Shown: positions 35,316 through 44,466, numbered from the stretch's first letter. The stretch is DNA of 64,000 nt from Pararhizobium sp. (GCA_017794825.1 CP051237.1:3554501-3618500); one strand, 5' to 3'. Notes: a model not told the origin generated them from the letters alone. A program made the numbers and translations.

Positions 35316-36706
35316 CGATGACGACCGATCTGGACGCAGTGCTTGCCCATGTGGACGTATCTCTTCCCGCCAGCCTGGAACGGCTGTTCGAGCTGATCCG
35401 CATCAAGAGCGTTTCCACCGAAGCGGCCCATGCGCGAGACTGCCGGGACGCCGCGGAATGGCTTGCGCGGGACCTCCGCGGTCTGGGTTTCGACGCGTCA
35501 GTTCGCGATACGGACGGCCATCCGATGGTGGTCGGTCACAACCGCGCCGGCGCCGGTCCGCATATCCTGTTTTATGGCCATTACGACGTCCAGCCGGTCG
35601 ACCCGCTGCCGTTGTGGGAGACCGATCCTTTCGAGCCGGTGATGAAACCGTTGCCGAACGGCGATACGGCGATCGTCGCCCGCGGCGCATCCGACGACAA
35701 GGGCCAACTCATGACCTTCGTCGAGGCCTGCCGGGCATGGAAGGCGGTGACCGGGGGTTTGCCGGTCGGGGTCAGCGTGCTCTTCGAGGGCGAGGAAGAG
35801 GCCGGCAGTCCGAACCTCATGCCGTTTCTGGACAAGACGGCCGGCGAACTCTCGGCCGACGCCATCTTCGTCTGCGACACGGACATGTGGGACAGGGACA
35901 CACCGGCCATCATCACCATGGTGCGCGGCCTGGTGAGCCAGGAAATCGAAATCACCTGCGCCGATCGTGATCTGCACTCCGGCATATACGGCAATGCGGC
36001 GCGCAACGCCCTGCAGGTGATGGGCGACGTGATCGCCAGCTTGAGGCACGCGGACGGCAGTGTTGCGATCGACGGTTTCTACGACGAAGTGCGGCCGCTT
36101 GCCGAAGAGGTGAGGGCGCAATGGCAAAGCCTGCCGTTCGACGAAGAAGGTTTTCTCAGCGATGTCGGGCTGTCGATCCCGGCCGGGGAAACGGATTATC
36201 CTGTTCTGGAGCAGGTCTGGGCGCGGCCGAGTTGCGAAATCCATGGCCTGTGGGGCGGTTACATGGGCGACGGTTTCAAGACGGTGATTCCGGCGAAGGC
36301 GCACGCCAAGATCTCCTTCCGGCTGGTCGACGGACAGGATCCCGAGAAAGTGCGGGAGGCTTTCAAGGCGCATGTGCGCAATGCTATTCCGGCCGATTGC
36401 GCCGTGACATTCACCGATATCGCCGCAGCGCCGGCGACCGTCATGGCGCTGGACAGTCCATTCCTGCGCAAGTCGCTCGGTGCGCTGACGGAAGAATGGG
36501 GCCGGAAGGCGGCGCTCGCCGGAACCGGCGGCTCGATTCCCATCATCGGCGAGTTCAAGAAGCGCCTCGGATGCGACTCCCTGCTGGTGGGCTTCGCGCG
36601 GTTCGACAACCGCATCCACAGCCCCAACGAAAAATACGACCTTTCGAGCTTCCACAAGGGCATCCGCTCCTGGGTTCGCATTCTCGCGGCGCTGGCGGAG
36701 GATTGA
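35312..36706 (+). CDS. M20-family metallopeptidase/amidohydrolase
   Basis: A 464-residue zinc hydrolase. Metal ligands are His and Asp in FYGHYDVQPVD, Asp in ASDDKGQ, Glu-Glu in EGEEEAGSPN and the C-terminal His in RIHSPNEKYDL, with a dimerisation domain between (about residues 190-360). The family cleaves dipeptides, acyl amino acids and N-carbamoyl compounds. It is coupled by ATGA to the ATPase gene with GGAGG upstream, so it probably processes the imported compound. A decayed fragment homologous to its last 130 bases lies at 44567-44664. Confidence 0.9.
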   Translation: MTMTTDLDAVLAHVDVSLPASLERLFELIRIKSVSTEAAHARDCRDAAEWLARDLRGLGFDASVRDTDGHPMVVGHNRAGAGPHILFYGHYDVQPVDPLPLWETDPFEPVMKPLPNGDTAIVARGASDDKGQLMTFVEACRAWKAVTGGLPVGVSVLFEGEEEAGSPNLMPFLDKTAGELSADAIFVCDTDMWDRDTPAIITMVRGLVSQEIEITCADRDLHSGIYGNAARNALQVMGDVIASLRHADGSVAIDGFYDEVRPLAEEVRAQWQSLPFDEEGFLSDVGLSIPAGETDYPVLEQVWARPSCEIHGLWGGYMGDGFKTVIPAKAHAKISFRLVDGQDPEKVREAFKAHVRNAIPADCAVTFTDIAAAPATVMALDSPFLRKSLGALTEEWGRKAALAGTGGSIPIIGEFKKRLGCDSLLVGFARFDNRIHSPNEKYDLSSFHKGIRSWVRILAALAED

Positions 36707-36784
36707 TTGGAAGCCAAGCCGGCGCCGGTAATACTGTCATGCTTTCGTCATGGGAGCGAACTGCGCATGACAATTGCCGCCGGA

Positions 36785-38086
36785 TCATTGTCCGAGTGAC
36801 GGCAGCCACAGGCACAGCGCCGGAAACGCCACCAGCAGCACAAGTCGCGCCAGGTCTGCGATCAGGAAGGGCACGATGCCGTGCATCACCGTCCTGGAGC
36901 TGAGACTCGGGACCACGCCCTGCAGAACGAACAGGTTCATGCCGATCGGCGGCGTGATCAGACCGATTTCCGCAACGCTGACGACGAGCACGCCGAACCA
37001 GATCGGATCGAAGCCGAGTGCATTCACCACCGGGAAGATGAACGGGACCGTCAGGAAGATCATCGCCATGCTGTCCATGAAGCAACCCAGGACGAGGTAG
37101 AAGACAATGATGATCAGGAGCACGCCGAAGTCACTCAATCCCAGCGTCCCGATGGTTCGGATCAAGAATTGCGGCAGCCCGGTGGTCTCGATAAAATAGT
37201 TGAACAGCGTGGCGCCGACGGTGATGAAGAAGATCATTCCGGTCAGCGTGACCACGTCGACCGCGCTACTCCAGAGCACCCGCCGCGACAGCGCCCCGCG
37301 TGTCAGCGCGACGGCGGCCGCTCCTAGCGCGCCGATTGCCGCGGCTTCGGTCGGCGAGAACAGTCCGACCTGGATCCCGCCGATGACCACCAGGAAGATC
37401 ATCGCGGCTGGCCATGCGGACGCCAGATCGCGCAAGCGGCTGCCATCCTTTGCAGGCGGCGACACGCTGGCAAGTTCGGGTTTGAGGCGGACCTGCACGA
37501 TCACTGAAAGCGCATACAGCGCCGTCGCAAGCAGTCCCGGTATCAGGGCGGCGATGAAAAGCTGTCCGATGCTCTGTTCGGTCAGCAGACCATAGATGAT
37601 GAGCAGGATTGACGGCGGTATGAGCACGCCGAGCGTACCGCCGGCGGCAATCGACGCCGACGAGAGCCGGTCGCTGTATCCGGCGGCCCGCATCTCGGGC
37701 ATCGATACGCGGCCAATTGTGGCGACTGTCGCCAGCGACGAACCGCAAATCGCTCCGAAGCCGGCGCAAGCGAAAATCGTCGCGATCGCCAGTCCGCCGC
37801 GCATCCACCCGACGAGTACGTTCGCAGCCCGATAGAGATCGCGCGACAGCCCGCAATGGGTAGCGAACACGCCCATCATGAGAAAGAGCGGGATGACCGA
37901 GAGCGTGTAGGGGAAGATCGCCTCGAAGGGGGCTGATCCCAAGATGAACTTTGCTCCGACCCAGCCATTGACCAGTGCAAAACCGAGTACGCCAACGCCG
38001 CCGAGGGCGACCGCGACGGGAACCCCGAAGGCAATCAGCAGCAAGGCCGCCAGGAAACCCAGAAGTCCGATGATTTCGTCAGACAC
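36785..38086 (-). CDS. TRAP transporter large permease (DctM-like)
   Basis: A 433-residue inner-membrane protein with about 12 hydrophobic segments. The family elements GVPVAVALGG near the N-terminus, GFGAICGSSLATVATIG, AAGGTLGVLIPPS and GLITPPIGMN mark the DctM/ion-transporter fold. It couples sodium or proton flow to uptake of a carboxylate bound by the DctP-like protein at 38692. It starts with GTG. It converges with the M20 peptidase across 78 bases in which I see nothing definite. Confidence 0.93.
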   Translation of the reverse strand: MSDEIIGLLGFLAALLLIAFGVPVAVALGGVGVLGFALVNGWVGAKFILGSAPFEAIFPYTLSVIPLFLMMGVFATHCGLSRDLYRAANVLVGWMRGGLAIATIFACAGFGAICGSSLATVATIGRVSMPEMRAAGYSDRLSSASIAAGGTLGVLIPPSILLIIYGLLTEQSIGQLFIAALIPGLLATALYALSVIVQVRLKPELASVSPPAKDGSRLRDLASAWPAAMIFLVVIGGIQVGLFSPTEAAAIGALGAAAVALTRGALSRRVLWSSAVDVVTLTGMIFFITVGATLFNYFIETTGLPQFLIRTIGTLGLSDFGVLLIIIVFYLVLGCFMDSMAMIFLTVPFIFPVVNALGFDPIWFGVLVVSVAEIGLITPPIGMNLFVLQGVVPSLSSRTVMHGIVPFLIADLARLVLLVAFPALCLWLPSLGQ

Positions 38087-38104
38087 AATCAGCCCCGCCG
38101 CTTC

Positions 38105-38635
38105 TCATCGCGCCGTTCCATCCTCGCCGACCATCCGGAAACAGGCTGCAAAGGCAGCCAGTGAGGCGAGCGCAAGGCCAGTCAGCAATGGCGCCCAGTA
38201 CCAGACGTAGGGTATTCCCAGCGTCGCCGATGTCGTCGTGAATTCGATCTGGCCGAGCATCTCGCCGAACCCAGCCCAGGCCATGGCGGCGCACAGGACG
38301 CCGCCGAGAAGACCGGCGATGACACCCAGCACCCGGCGAAACATCGGTGGAAATTGCGTGACCAGCAGGTCGACGCCGACATGGCTGACCCTGTGGAAAG
38401 CCACAGCGATCGCCAGCGCCGCACAGGTCATGATGGCGAGTTGGTTGAGGTCGACAAGGCCCGGCACCGCCAATGTCGCGCGCCTCCCAATCGCCAGCAG
38501 CGCGATCCACGATCCCAGCCGCATCAGAATGTCGGTCACCGTCAACAGCATCGCGGCGACAGCGGCCAGAAACGAGGCCATAGTCGCCACAGTGAAAAGT
38601 CCGTCAATTGCACGCATGGCGAAAGTCATGGCCAA
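38105..38635 (-). CDS. TRAP transporter small permease (DctQ-like)
   Basis: A 176-residue membrane protein with four hydrophobic segments and the DctQ spacing; the second segment is preceded by LVDLNQLAIMTCAALAIAVAFHRVSHVGVDLL. It pairs with the large permease 18 bases downstream. The binding-protein gene lies upstream, separated by a hairpin. Confidence 0.88.
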   Translation of the reverse strand: MAMTFAMRAIDGLFTVATMASFLAAVAAMLLTVTDILMRLGSWIALLAIGRRATLAVPGLVDLNQLAIMTCAALAIAVAFHRVSHVGVDLLVTQFPPMFRRVLGVIAGLLGGVLCAAMAWAGFGEMLGQIEFTTTSATLGIPYVWYWAPLLTGLALASLAAFAACFRMVGEDGTAR

Positions 38636-38655
38636 ATTGATCCTGTCAAGGGGTT

Positions 38656-38675
38656 GGCCCGGACAAGGCCGGGCC
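38656..38675 (-). terminator. Hairpin between TRAP binding protein and permease genes
   Basis: GGCCCGG and CCGGGCC form a 7-base perfect stem with loop ACAAGG, 16 bases after the binding-protein stop on the minus strand. It has the same placement as the hairpins after the two ABC binding-protein genes. Confidence 0.5.
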
Positions 38676-38691
38676 GCCTGATGTTGCGCCG

Positions 38692-39699
38692 TCAGTTCGA
38701 CGCCGCTTCCTTCATCTTGCCATAGATGTCGCGGGCGTCGTCAATGCCCTTGTCCTGCAGCCCCTGGAGGAAGCTTTCGGTCATCGGTTGGAGCTTCTCG
38801 ATCCAGACCTGCCTTTCCTCGTCGCTGACGGGAATGATGGTGTGGTCGTCTCCCTGGACGGCTTCGAAGCCCGCGGCGTCCCACTTGTCCCACCAGTCAC
38901 CGAACTTAGAGACCAAGGCTTCGCCGGAAGTCTGGTCGACGCACGCCTTCACGTCATCGGGCAGATTGTCATAGGACCGCTGGTTCATGGCGAACCAGAA
39001 GGTCGTGACATAAGCGCTGGCGTCGAGATGTTGCTTGAACACTTCGGCGAGCTTGAACGAAGCCATGGTGTCCCAGGTGAATACGGCGCCGTCGATCACG
39101 CCTTTTTCTGCATTCTCGTACACCGCGCCAGGCGGCAGACCAACCGGCGTTCCGCCGAGCGCCTCAATCATCTTGTTGGTCGCTTCGGTCGGAAAGCGAA
39201 GGCGCAATCCAGCCAGGTCGTCCGGGTCGTTCACTTCGGCGCTGACAGTGTGGAATTGACCGGGATTGTGGGCATGCAACGCCAGCACCTTGACGCCGGG
39301 AAACTCCTGCTCGAAATGATCGGGATACAGTGCCCACAGCGTTTCGCTGGCGGTCCCGGCATCCTCGAAGATGAACGGCAGTTCGGCGATGCGGACGCGT
39401 TCGAACCGTCCGCCGGGAATGCCGCTCAGGCCATGGGCGATGTCGACCACTCCTGCCCGCACTTCATCATAGAGCTTTGCGGGATTGCCGAGCTGCGTTC
39501 CGCCGGGATAAATCTCGACTGAGACCTTGCCGCCGGAACATTCCTCGAGTTCACGGGCCCAGGGCTCCATGAAATCGCTGTGCATGCCGTTGGCTGTCGG
39601 CAGAAAATGCGCGAGCTTAAGTTCGATTTCCTGGGCCGCGGCCGGCAGGGCCATGCCCATGCAAAGCGCAATTGCAGTGGTTAGTCGTAAGCCTTTCAT
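38692..39699 (-). CDS. TRAP transporter substrate-binding protein (DctP-like)
   Basis: A 335-residue periplasmic protein. Signal peptide to about residue 22 (AAAQ), then IELKLAHFLPTANGMHSDFM and VSVEIYPGGTQLGNPAKLYDEVRAG, standard DctP strands. The conserved Arg that binds the ligand carboxylate lies in LRLRFPTEATNKM. The start at 39699 has GGGAGGA upstream. Beside it are an acyl-CoA dehydrogenase-type pathway and two cyclase-family hydrolases, so the ligand may be an aromatic or hydroxy acid. Confidence 0.92.
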   Translation of the reverse strand: MKGLRLTTAIALCMGMALPAAAQEIELKLAHFLPTANGMHSDFMEPWARELEECSGGKVSVEIYPGGTQLGNPAKLYDEVRAGVVDIAHGLSGIPGGRFERVRIAELPFIFEDAGTASETLWALYPDHFEQEFPGVKVLALHAHNPGQFHTVSAEVNDPDDLAGLRLRFPTEATNKMIEALGGTPVGLPPGAVYENAEKGVIDGAVFTWDTMASFKLAEVFKQHLDASAYVTTFWFAMNQRSYDNLPDDVKACVDQTSGEALVSKFGDWWDKWDAAGFEAVQGDDHTIIPVSDEERQVWIEKLQPMTESFLQGLQDKGIDDARDIYGKMKEAASN

Positions 39700-39724
39700 T
39701 GGTATTCCTCCCTTTGTGATCGGA

Positions 39725-40069
39725 CTATGGGTTGGTTCCCGGCAGGATGACAAGCATCGATGCCGGCATGGTCGTGCGATTGATGATGGAACGCTGCTCC
39801 CCGGCGGCAAGCCAGCAGCTGTCCAGCGGGCCGAGCACGGTTTCGCCATCGTCGGTCACGATGGTGACCTCGCCGGATAGAACCACGTAGATCTTCTCGA
39901 TCTGCGAGGCCGAGGTTTCGGCGCCGCCTGCCGGTAGGAAGTGCGAAAGGCCAACCACGGCGAATGCCGCATCGCTGGCTTCGGCTCCCTGCAGGCGCAG
40001 GCCCGTCATGTCGAAGTGGCCCTTTGTTTCGTAAGGTCTGGCTTCGGAGATCCTGGTGACCTTCATCAT
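39725..40069 (-). CDS. Cupin-domain protein
   Basis: A 114-residue single-domain cupin: HFLPAGGAETSASQIEKIYVVLSGEVTIVTDDGE for the first motif and LGPLDSCWLAAGEQRSIINRT for the second. The usual metal-binding His pair of cupin motif 1 is not obvious (the G(X)5HXH positions read GGAETSASQ), so metal binding is doubtful. It begins inside the stop of the 3-hydroxyacyl-CoA dehydrogenase gene, so it is part of that operon. It may be an isomerase or ligand-binding accessory; the function is unknown. Confidence 0.75.
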   Translation of the reverse strand: MMKVTRISEARPYETKGHFDMTGLRLQGAEASDAAFAVVGLSHFLPAGGAETSASQIEKIYVVLSGEVTIVTDDGETVLGPLDSCWLAAGEQRSIINRTTMPASMLVILPGTNP

Positions 40070-40995
40070 GTTTCCCTTGTGTCTGCGGCGGCGTCGCGAA
40101 CGCTAGCCGCGAGGAAATCCGACAGGCGCCGCCTGACGGCGGCTGCGTTTTCGTTGGTCCATCTGCGAAATCCACGACCGGTCTTCATACCCAGGTCCCC
40201 CGCCTGCACCCGCTCGCGCAGATAAGGATGCACCGTATCCGTATTGTCGAGGTCGGGCATGATCGTTGCGTGGATCGAAGCCGTCAGATCGAGGCCGACG
40301 AGATCCGACTGTTCCATCGGCCCGAGAACGGCGAGGCGGCGTCCGAAACCGAGTTTGACCACGTCGTCAATTGTTTCGGCATCACAGACGCCGTTGGCCA
40401 CGAGCGCGATCGCCTCTCGCTTGAGCGCGTGCTGGAGGCGGTTGCCAATGAAGCCGGGCACATCCTTGCGCGCATGGACCGGATGGCGGCCGGCTTCGCG
40501 GAGAAGCGTCATCATGGGTGCGACGACGGCGCCGTTGACGCCCTCCACCTCGACGACCTCGACCAGCGGAACGAGGTGTGGCGGATTCCAGAAGTGGGTC
40601 CCAACGATGCGTTCCCGGCAGGACAGACCTTCCGATATCCGGCCGATCGGCAGCGCCGAGGTGTTGGTCGCAAGGATGCAGGCGGACGGCGTCAGGCGGC
40701 ACAGATCGGTGAAGATCCTGCGTTTGAGCTCCAGGTTCTCCGGTGCGGCCTCGAACACGAAGGCGGCTTCATAAACGGCCGTTTCGAGGGTTTCGCATAC
40801 CTGCACCCGCTCGACGGCGTCATGTGCGGTTTCGAGAAGCTGCGAGATATCCGACAGTTTGCGCTGCACCGCATGGCGCGCGCCGGGATCGGGGTCGAAG
40901 ATCCGCACCGGCCATCCGCCAGCGGCGAAGATCCACGCGATCCCGTGACCCATGAGGCCGGCGCCTATGACAGCGATTTCAGGACGGGTATTCAT
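40066..40995 (-). CDS. 3-hydroxyacyl-CoA dehydrogenase family protein
   Basis: A 309-residue NAD-dependent dehydrogenase. The Rossmann motif AVIGAGLMGHGIAWIFA is at about residues 8-24, followed by VRIFDPD. The catalytic HFWNPPHLVPLVEVV contains the family His, and the C-terminal helical domain has GFIGNRLQHAL. It is the short type with a single C-terminal domain, as in FadB2 or carnitine/hydroxyglutarate dehydrogenases. It overlaps the cupin gene and follows the SDR by 3 bases. A specific substrate cannot be read. Confidence 0.88.
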   Translation of the reverse strand: MNTRPEIAVIGAGLMGHGIAWIFAAGGWPVRIFDPDPGARHAVQRKLSDISQLLETAHDAVERVQVCETLETAVYEAAFVFEAAPENLELKRRIFTDLCRLTPSACILATNTSALPIGRISEGLSCRERIVGTHFWNPPHLVPLVEVVEVEGVNGAVVAPMMTLLREAGRHPVHARKDVPGFIGNRLQHALKREAIALVANGVCDAETIDDVVKLGFGRRLAVLGPMEQSDLVGLDLTASIHATIMPDLDNTDTVHPYLRERVQAGDLGMKTGRGFRRWTNENAAAVRRRLSDFLAASVRDAAADTRET

Positions 40996-40998
40996 TGG

Positions 40999-41808
40999 TC
41001 AGCCCGCCGTATAGCCGCCGTCGACATACATGATCTGTCCGGTGCAGAAATCGGACGCCGGCGAAAGAAGATAGAGCGCCATACCGGTAAGATCCTCGAC
41101 TTCGCCGAGCCGGCCAAGCGGTATTCGCGAAAGCGAGCGCTTGCGAGTTGCCTGACCGACCTCATCATCCGACCACATCCAGGCCGTCAGCTTGGACCGG
41201 AACACGGTCGGTGCGATGGCATTGACCGTGATTCCGTATTTCGCCCATTCCGTCGCCAGCACCCGTGTCAGCGCGTCGGTTGCGCCCTTTGATGTGCAAT
41301 AGCCGGTGTAACCTGAATAGTTGCCGTGGCGCCCGCGCACCGACGACATCATCAGCATCTTGCCCCTGACCTCGTTTTCGATCCACCAGGATCCGACAGC
41401 CTTGGCCATCAGCCAGTTGCCCCGGACATTGGCGTCCATCACCCGCTCCCACTCCTCCAGCGGTTGGTCCTGGATGAAGCCGGCTTTATTGTATCCGGAC
41501 GCGATCACCAGCTGGTCGACCCGGCCGAAGGCTTCCAGCGCGGTATCGAGGATCGCCTGCGAATCCTCGATACTGTCCGGGCGACGGACGATTGTCACAT
41601 ACTCGGCGCCCAGTTCAGCGATCTCCGCCGCCACATCGGCCAGTTCATCCTCGGAGCCCGAAGCCAGGCACAGCCTGCCACCGAGCGCGGCGAGCGTCAG
41701 CGCACATCCGCGTCCGAAGGAGCCGGATGCGCCTGTTATGACTGCGACCTTGCCACGGACATCGAACATCGACAGCGGATCACGCAGTTTCTCGCTTATG
41801 TCGCTCAT
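40999..41808 (-). CDS. SDR-family oxidoreductase
   Basis: A 269-residue classical short-chain dehydrogenase: cofactor motif TGASGSFGRG (about residues 25-34), catalytic Ser in MMSSVRG, Tyr and Lys in YCTSKGA, and the C-terminal GQIMYVDGGYTAG. I chose the ATG at 41808, 2 bases after the cyclase-family stop, because it gives the normal N-terminus. It belongs to the TRAP-linked operon, and probably oxidises or reduces a hydroxy/keto intermediate of the imported compound. Confidence 0.9.
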   Translation of the reverse strand: MSDISEKLRDPLSMFDVRGKVAVITGASGSFGRGCALTLAALGGRLCLASGSEDELADVAAEIAELGAEYVTIVRRPDSIEDSQAILDTALEAFGRVDQLVIASGYNKAGFIQDQPLEEWERVMDANVRGNWLMAKAVGSWWIENEVRGKMLMMSSVRGRHGNYSGYTGYCTSKGATDALTRVLATEWAKYGITVNAIAPTVFRSKLTAWMWSDDEVGQATRKRSLSRIPLGRLGEVEDLTGMALYLLSPASDFCTGQIMYVDGGYTAG

Positions 41809-41810
41809 GA

Positions 41811-42593
41811 TCAGGCGTCTCCCCCGAAACGGAACGTCTGGTCCGGATCGATGACGGCCAGTATCCGCACGCCGCAGCCTTCGCCCTCGGCCCAGCGCCA
41901 CGGAAAGGCCATGAAGGTGCAGCGCTTGCCGGTCACCTTGTCGAGGTCGCCGCCCACATTTTCAATTCCCGGAATGCCCGCCTTGACCATCAGGGTCTTG
42001 TGCGCCGCCTCCCAAAAGGGGAAGTCTTCCTTGACGTCCCGGCCGGTGTATTCCCGGTATTCGTCGATCAGATGTGGATGTGTCGGTCCGGGACCGTGGT
42101 CGACGAGCTTGGTCGCCATCGGATGGTCGTTGGCCTGAACATCGACGCCGACCATCTTTACGCCGCGCTCGACGAACCACTCCGCGCCGTCCTTGTAGAG
42201 TCCGGGAGAATAGGCGTAGTACTCGTCGGTATCGGCCATCTTGTGATGCATGCCGGTGTTTATCATCACGATGTCGCCGGGCCTGATTTCGGGGCTCGCA
42301 GCTTCCAGGTCTTCGGCGGTGATGACTTCCCACTTGCCCTTCGGGATCGAAACGGCGACGCCGGTTCCGAAAAATGTCGGTAGCGGATAGCCGGTCATGC
42401 CCGGAGTGTTCTCGGTGACATGCAGCGGCGCGTCCATATGGGTGCCGCGGTGCATGATGCCTTCGAACTCGGTCTGGTAAAGCCCGTTGCGGGCGTGGAA
42501 CTTCTTGACGGTGACATTGACGCCGGGCGAGGACGGCCACTCCGGCATGCCATGGCCCCAGCGGTGGGTCAGATCGTAGATTTCGAGCGACAT
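41811..42593 (-). CDS. Cyclase-family (kynurenine formamidase-like) metal hydrolase A
   Basis: A 260-residue protein with the family metal motif intact: His48, His52, Asp54 and His58 in HRGTHMDAPLH. Starts MSLEIYDLTHRWGHGMPEWP, also typical. The family hydrolyses N-formylkynurenine, isatin and cyclic imides or lactones. It lies 13 bases downstream of a paralogue in the same operon. An isatin- or formamide-type ring opening would suit an aromatic pathway, but the substrate is unknown. Confidence 0.87.
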   Translation of the reverse strand: MSLEIYDLTHRWGHGMPEWPSSPGVNVTVKKFHARNGLYQTEFEGIMHRGTHMDAPLHVTENTPGMTGYPLPTFFGTGVAVSIPKGKWEVITAEDLEAASPEIRPGDIVMINTGMHHKMADTDEYYAYSPGLYKDGAEWFVERGVKMVGVDVQANDHPMATKLVDHGPGPTHPHLIDEYREYTGRDVKEDFPFWEAAHKTLMVKAGIPGIENVGGDLDKVTGKRCTFMAFPWRWAEGEGCGVRILAVIDPDQTFRFGGDA

Positions 42594-42606
42594 GTCCTTC
42601 TCCCTG

Positions 42607-43416
42607 TCAGGCTGTGGCGCCGGGTTCGATGCGGGCGGAACCGGTCGGATCGGTGATTGCAACGAACCGGATCACGCAGGCATCGCCTTCCAGCCAACGC
42701 CAGGGCGCCGCGTGCAGGCAGGCGCGTTGTCCGACGAGTTCAGCGACATTTCCGCCGACATTTTCGACTGTCGGTATGCCAGCTTCGAGCAGGGTGCGGT
42801 GGGCAATGTTCCATTCGGGGTGATCGCGTTTGGGATTGCGCCCGGTCTCGCGCTCGTAGTGGCCGGCCAGCCGGTTCATCAGCGGGCCGCCGCGATGCGG
42901 TCCGAGCGAGGTGGCGAGGGGATGGTCGACTTGCGGCGTGTCGATGGCCACCAGTTTCACGCCCTTTTCGACGAGCCATTCCGCCGCCTGTTTCGACAGG
43001 CCGGGGCTCTCTCCGAAATATTCCAGGCTGTCAGAATATTTTTCATGCCAACCGGTGACGATGACGACACGATCACCTGTCTGAACGCCCGGATCGGCAG
43101 CTTCCAGATCCTGAGGTTCGACCAGTTCCCACCGGGCTTTCGGGATAGCGAGGATGACGCCATTGCCGAACACCGCGTCGAGCGGCAGATCACCAACGCC
43201 CGCCCCGCGCTGGACCAGGTGGATCGGGGCGTTGAGATGTGTTCCCGAATGCATCACCATTCTTATCCGGTGGGCCATGACGCCGTGTTGTGCATGCTTG
43301 ACGCTGCGGAACAGAATGATGTCGTCGTCGCCGGGCATCGACGGCGTTCCGTGCCCCCAGGGATGGCTGAGTTCGTGGAACAATAGGCCTGTGGCGCCGT
43401 CTTCGACCGCGGTCAT
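42607..43416 (-). CDS. Cyclase-family (kynurenine formamidase-like) protein B with altered metal motif
   Basis: A 269-residue paralogue of the next gene. The motif reads HSGTHLNAPIH: His56, His60 and His66 are kept, but the metal-ligand Asp is Asn62. The start at 43416 is set by GGGAGGAG just upstream; the open frame before it is non-coding and contains the LysR promoter. It is the first gene of the TRAP-linked operon and divergent from the LysR gene. It may be a non-catalytic partner of A, giving a heteromer, or use the metal differently. Confidence 0.83.
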   Translation of the reverse strand: MTAVEDGATGLLFHELSHPWGHGTPSMPGDDDIILFRSVKHAQHGVMAHRIRMVMHSGTHLNAPIHLVQRGAGVGDLPLDAVFGNGVILAIPKARWELVEPQDLEAADPGVQTGDRVVIVTGWHEKYSDSLEYFGESPGLSKQAAEWLVEKGVKLVAIDTPQVDHPLATSLGPHRGGPLMNRLAGHYERETGRNPKRDHPEWNIAHRTLLEAGIPTVENVGGNVAELVGQRACLHAAPWRWLEGDACVIRFVAITDPTGSARIEPGATA

Positions 43417-43495
43417 TTCCGCTCCTCCCGAATGTTTCTGGAGCCTATTGGTAAGGGCTGGTAAGCGGCAGCTCCAATTTCTTCCATTGCCGTGG

Positions 43496-43514
43496 GTATG
43501 AAAAATATTCATAC
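43496..43514. promoter_or_regulatory. LysR-type operator GTATGAA-N5-TTCATAC
   Basis: A perfect 7-base inverted repeat around AAATA, containing T-N11-A, between the cyclase B start (43416) and the LysR start (43534). It is well placed for the divergent LysR protein to control both genes. Confidence 0.7.
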
Positions 43515-43533
43515 TTCTTCGAAAGGAGACGCC

Positions 43534-44466
43534 ATGCAATCGCGAAGTCTGCGCTATTTTCTGGCCGCCTACGATGCGCGCAACATGTCGATCGCGGCAG
43601 AGAAGGTGAACATCACCCAGCCGGCGCTGTCGAAGGCCATTCAGGCGCTTGAAGCCAATCTTGGAGTTCCGCTCTTCGAGCGGCGCCCAGAGGGCGTGGT
43701 TCCCACGCGTTACGCCGATATCCTGATGCGCCATGCACGGCGGATGGACATGGAGTATCGTCACGCCCTGGCCGAGATCGACGCGGCGGGCGGCGGCAGC
43801 GAAAGCCTGTTGAGGATCGGGGCAGGCCCGCTGTGGTATTCCCGGTTCCTGCCAACGGTCCTGGAAGACTATCTCGAACGATACCCGGACGCGCGTGTGC
43901 GCATTCAGTCGGGCGTCATCAGCACGCTGGTTCCGCAATTGCAGTCTGGTCAACTCGACCTGATCTGCACCACTCTCGATTTCCCGGCCCAAGCAGGCAT
44001 CATCCGCGAACCTGTCATCGAAGTCAGCCATACCGTCATTGCTCGCAGCGACCATCCGCTGAAGGGGCGCCTGTATGAGAACAATCCCGTCAGCCCCTCA
44101 GACCTTGCTCGCTTCCGCTGGATCGTGCTTGCCGACGACCAGGTTGGCACAGGCCGTATCCTGTCCTATTTCGCAGCGAACAATCTGCCGCCGCCCAGCT
44201 TTGCAATCGAAACCTCGTCGCCCACGCTGATGTTCGAGATGCTATCGCGTGGCGACTGGCTTGCCCACATCCCAGGGCGCATGATCCCGCTTGCCCGCCG
44301 TTTCGATCTCGAAGCTATACGGGTCGAGGGCGTTTTCTGGTCCGCCGAAGCCGGAATTTGCTACCGGCAGACCGACATCCTTTCTCAGCCACTGTCCAGA
44401 ATGGTTGCTGCAATAAGGCTTTTCGGCGAGAAGTTGAGGGAGGTCGAGGACGGACAAGAGATTTAG
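43534..44466 (+). CDS. LysR-family regulator of the TRAP/cyclase operon
   Basis: A 310-residue LTTR: HTH at about residues 1-60 (NMSIAAEKVNITQPALSKAIQALEANLGVPLFER), then the effector domain. AAAGGAGA precedes the ATG at 43534. It is divergent from the cyclase/SDR/TRAP operon and has a palindrome in the shared gap, so it probably controls that operon. Confidence 0.93.
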   Translation: MQSRSLRYFLAAYDARNMSIAAEKVNITQPALSKAIQALEANLGVPLFERRPEGVVPTRYADILMRHARRMDMEYRHALAEIDAAGGGSESLLRIGAGPLWYSRFLPTVLEDYLERYPDARVRIQSGVISTLVPQLQSGQLDLICTTLDFPAQAGIIREPVIEVSHTVIARSDHPLKGRLYENNPVSPSDLARFRWIVLADDQVGTGRILSYFAANNLPPPSFAIETSSPTLMFEMLSRGDWLAHIPGRMIPLARRFDLEAIRVEGVFWSAEAGICYRQTDILSQPLSRMVAAIRLFGEKLREVEDGQEI

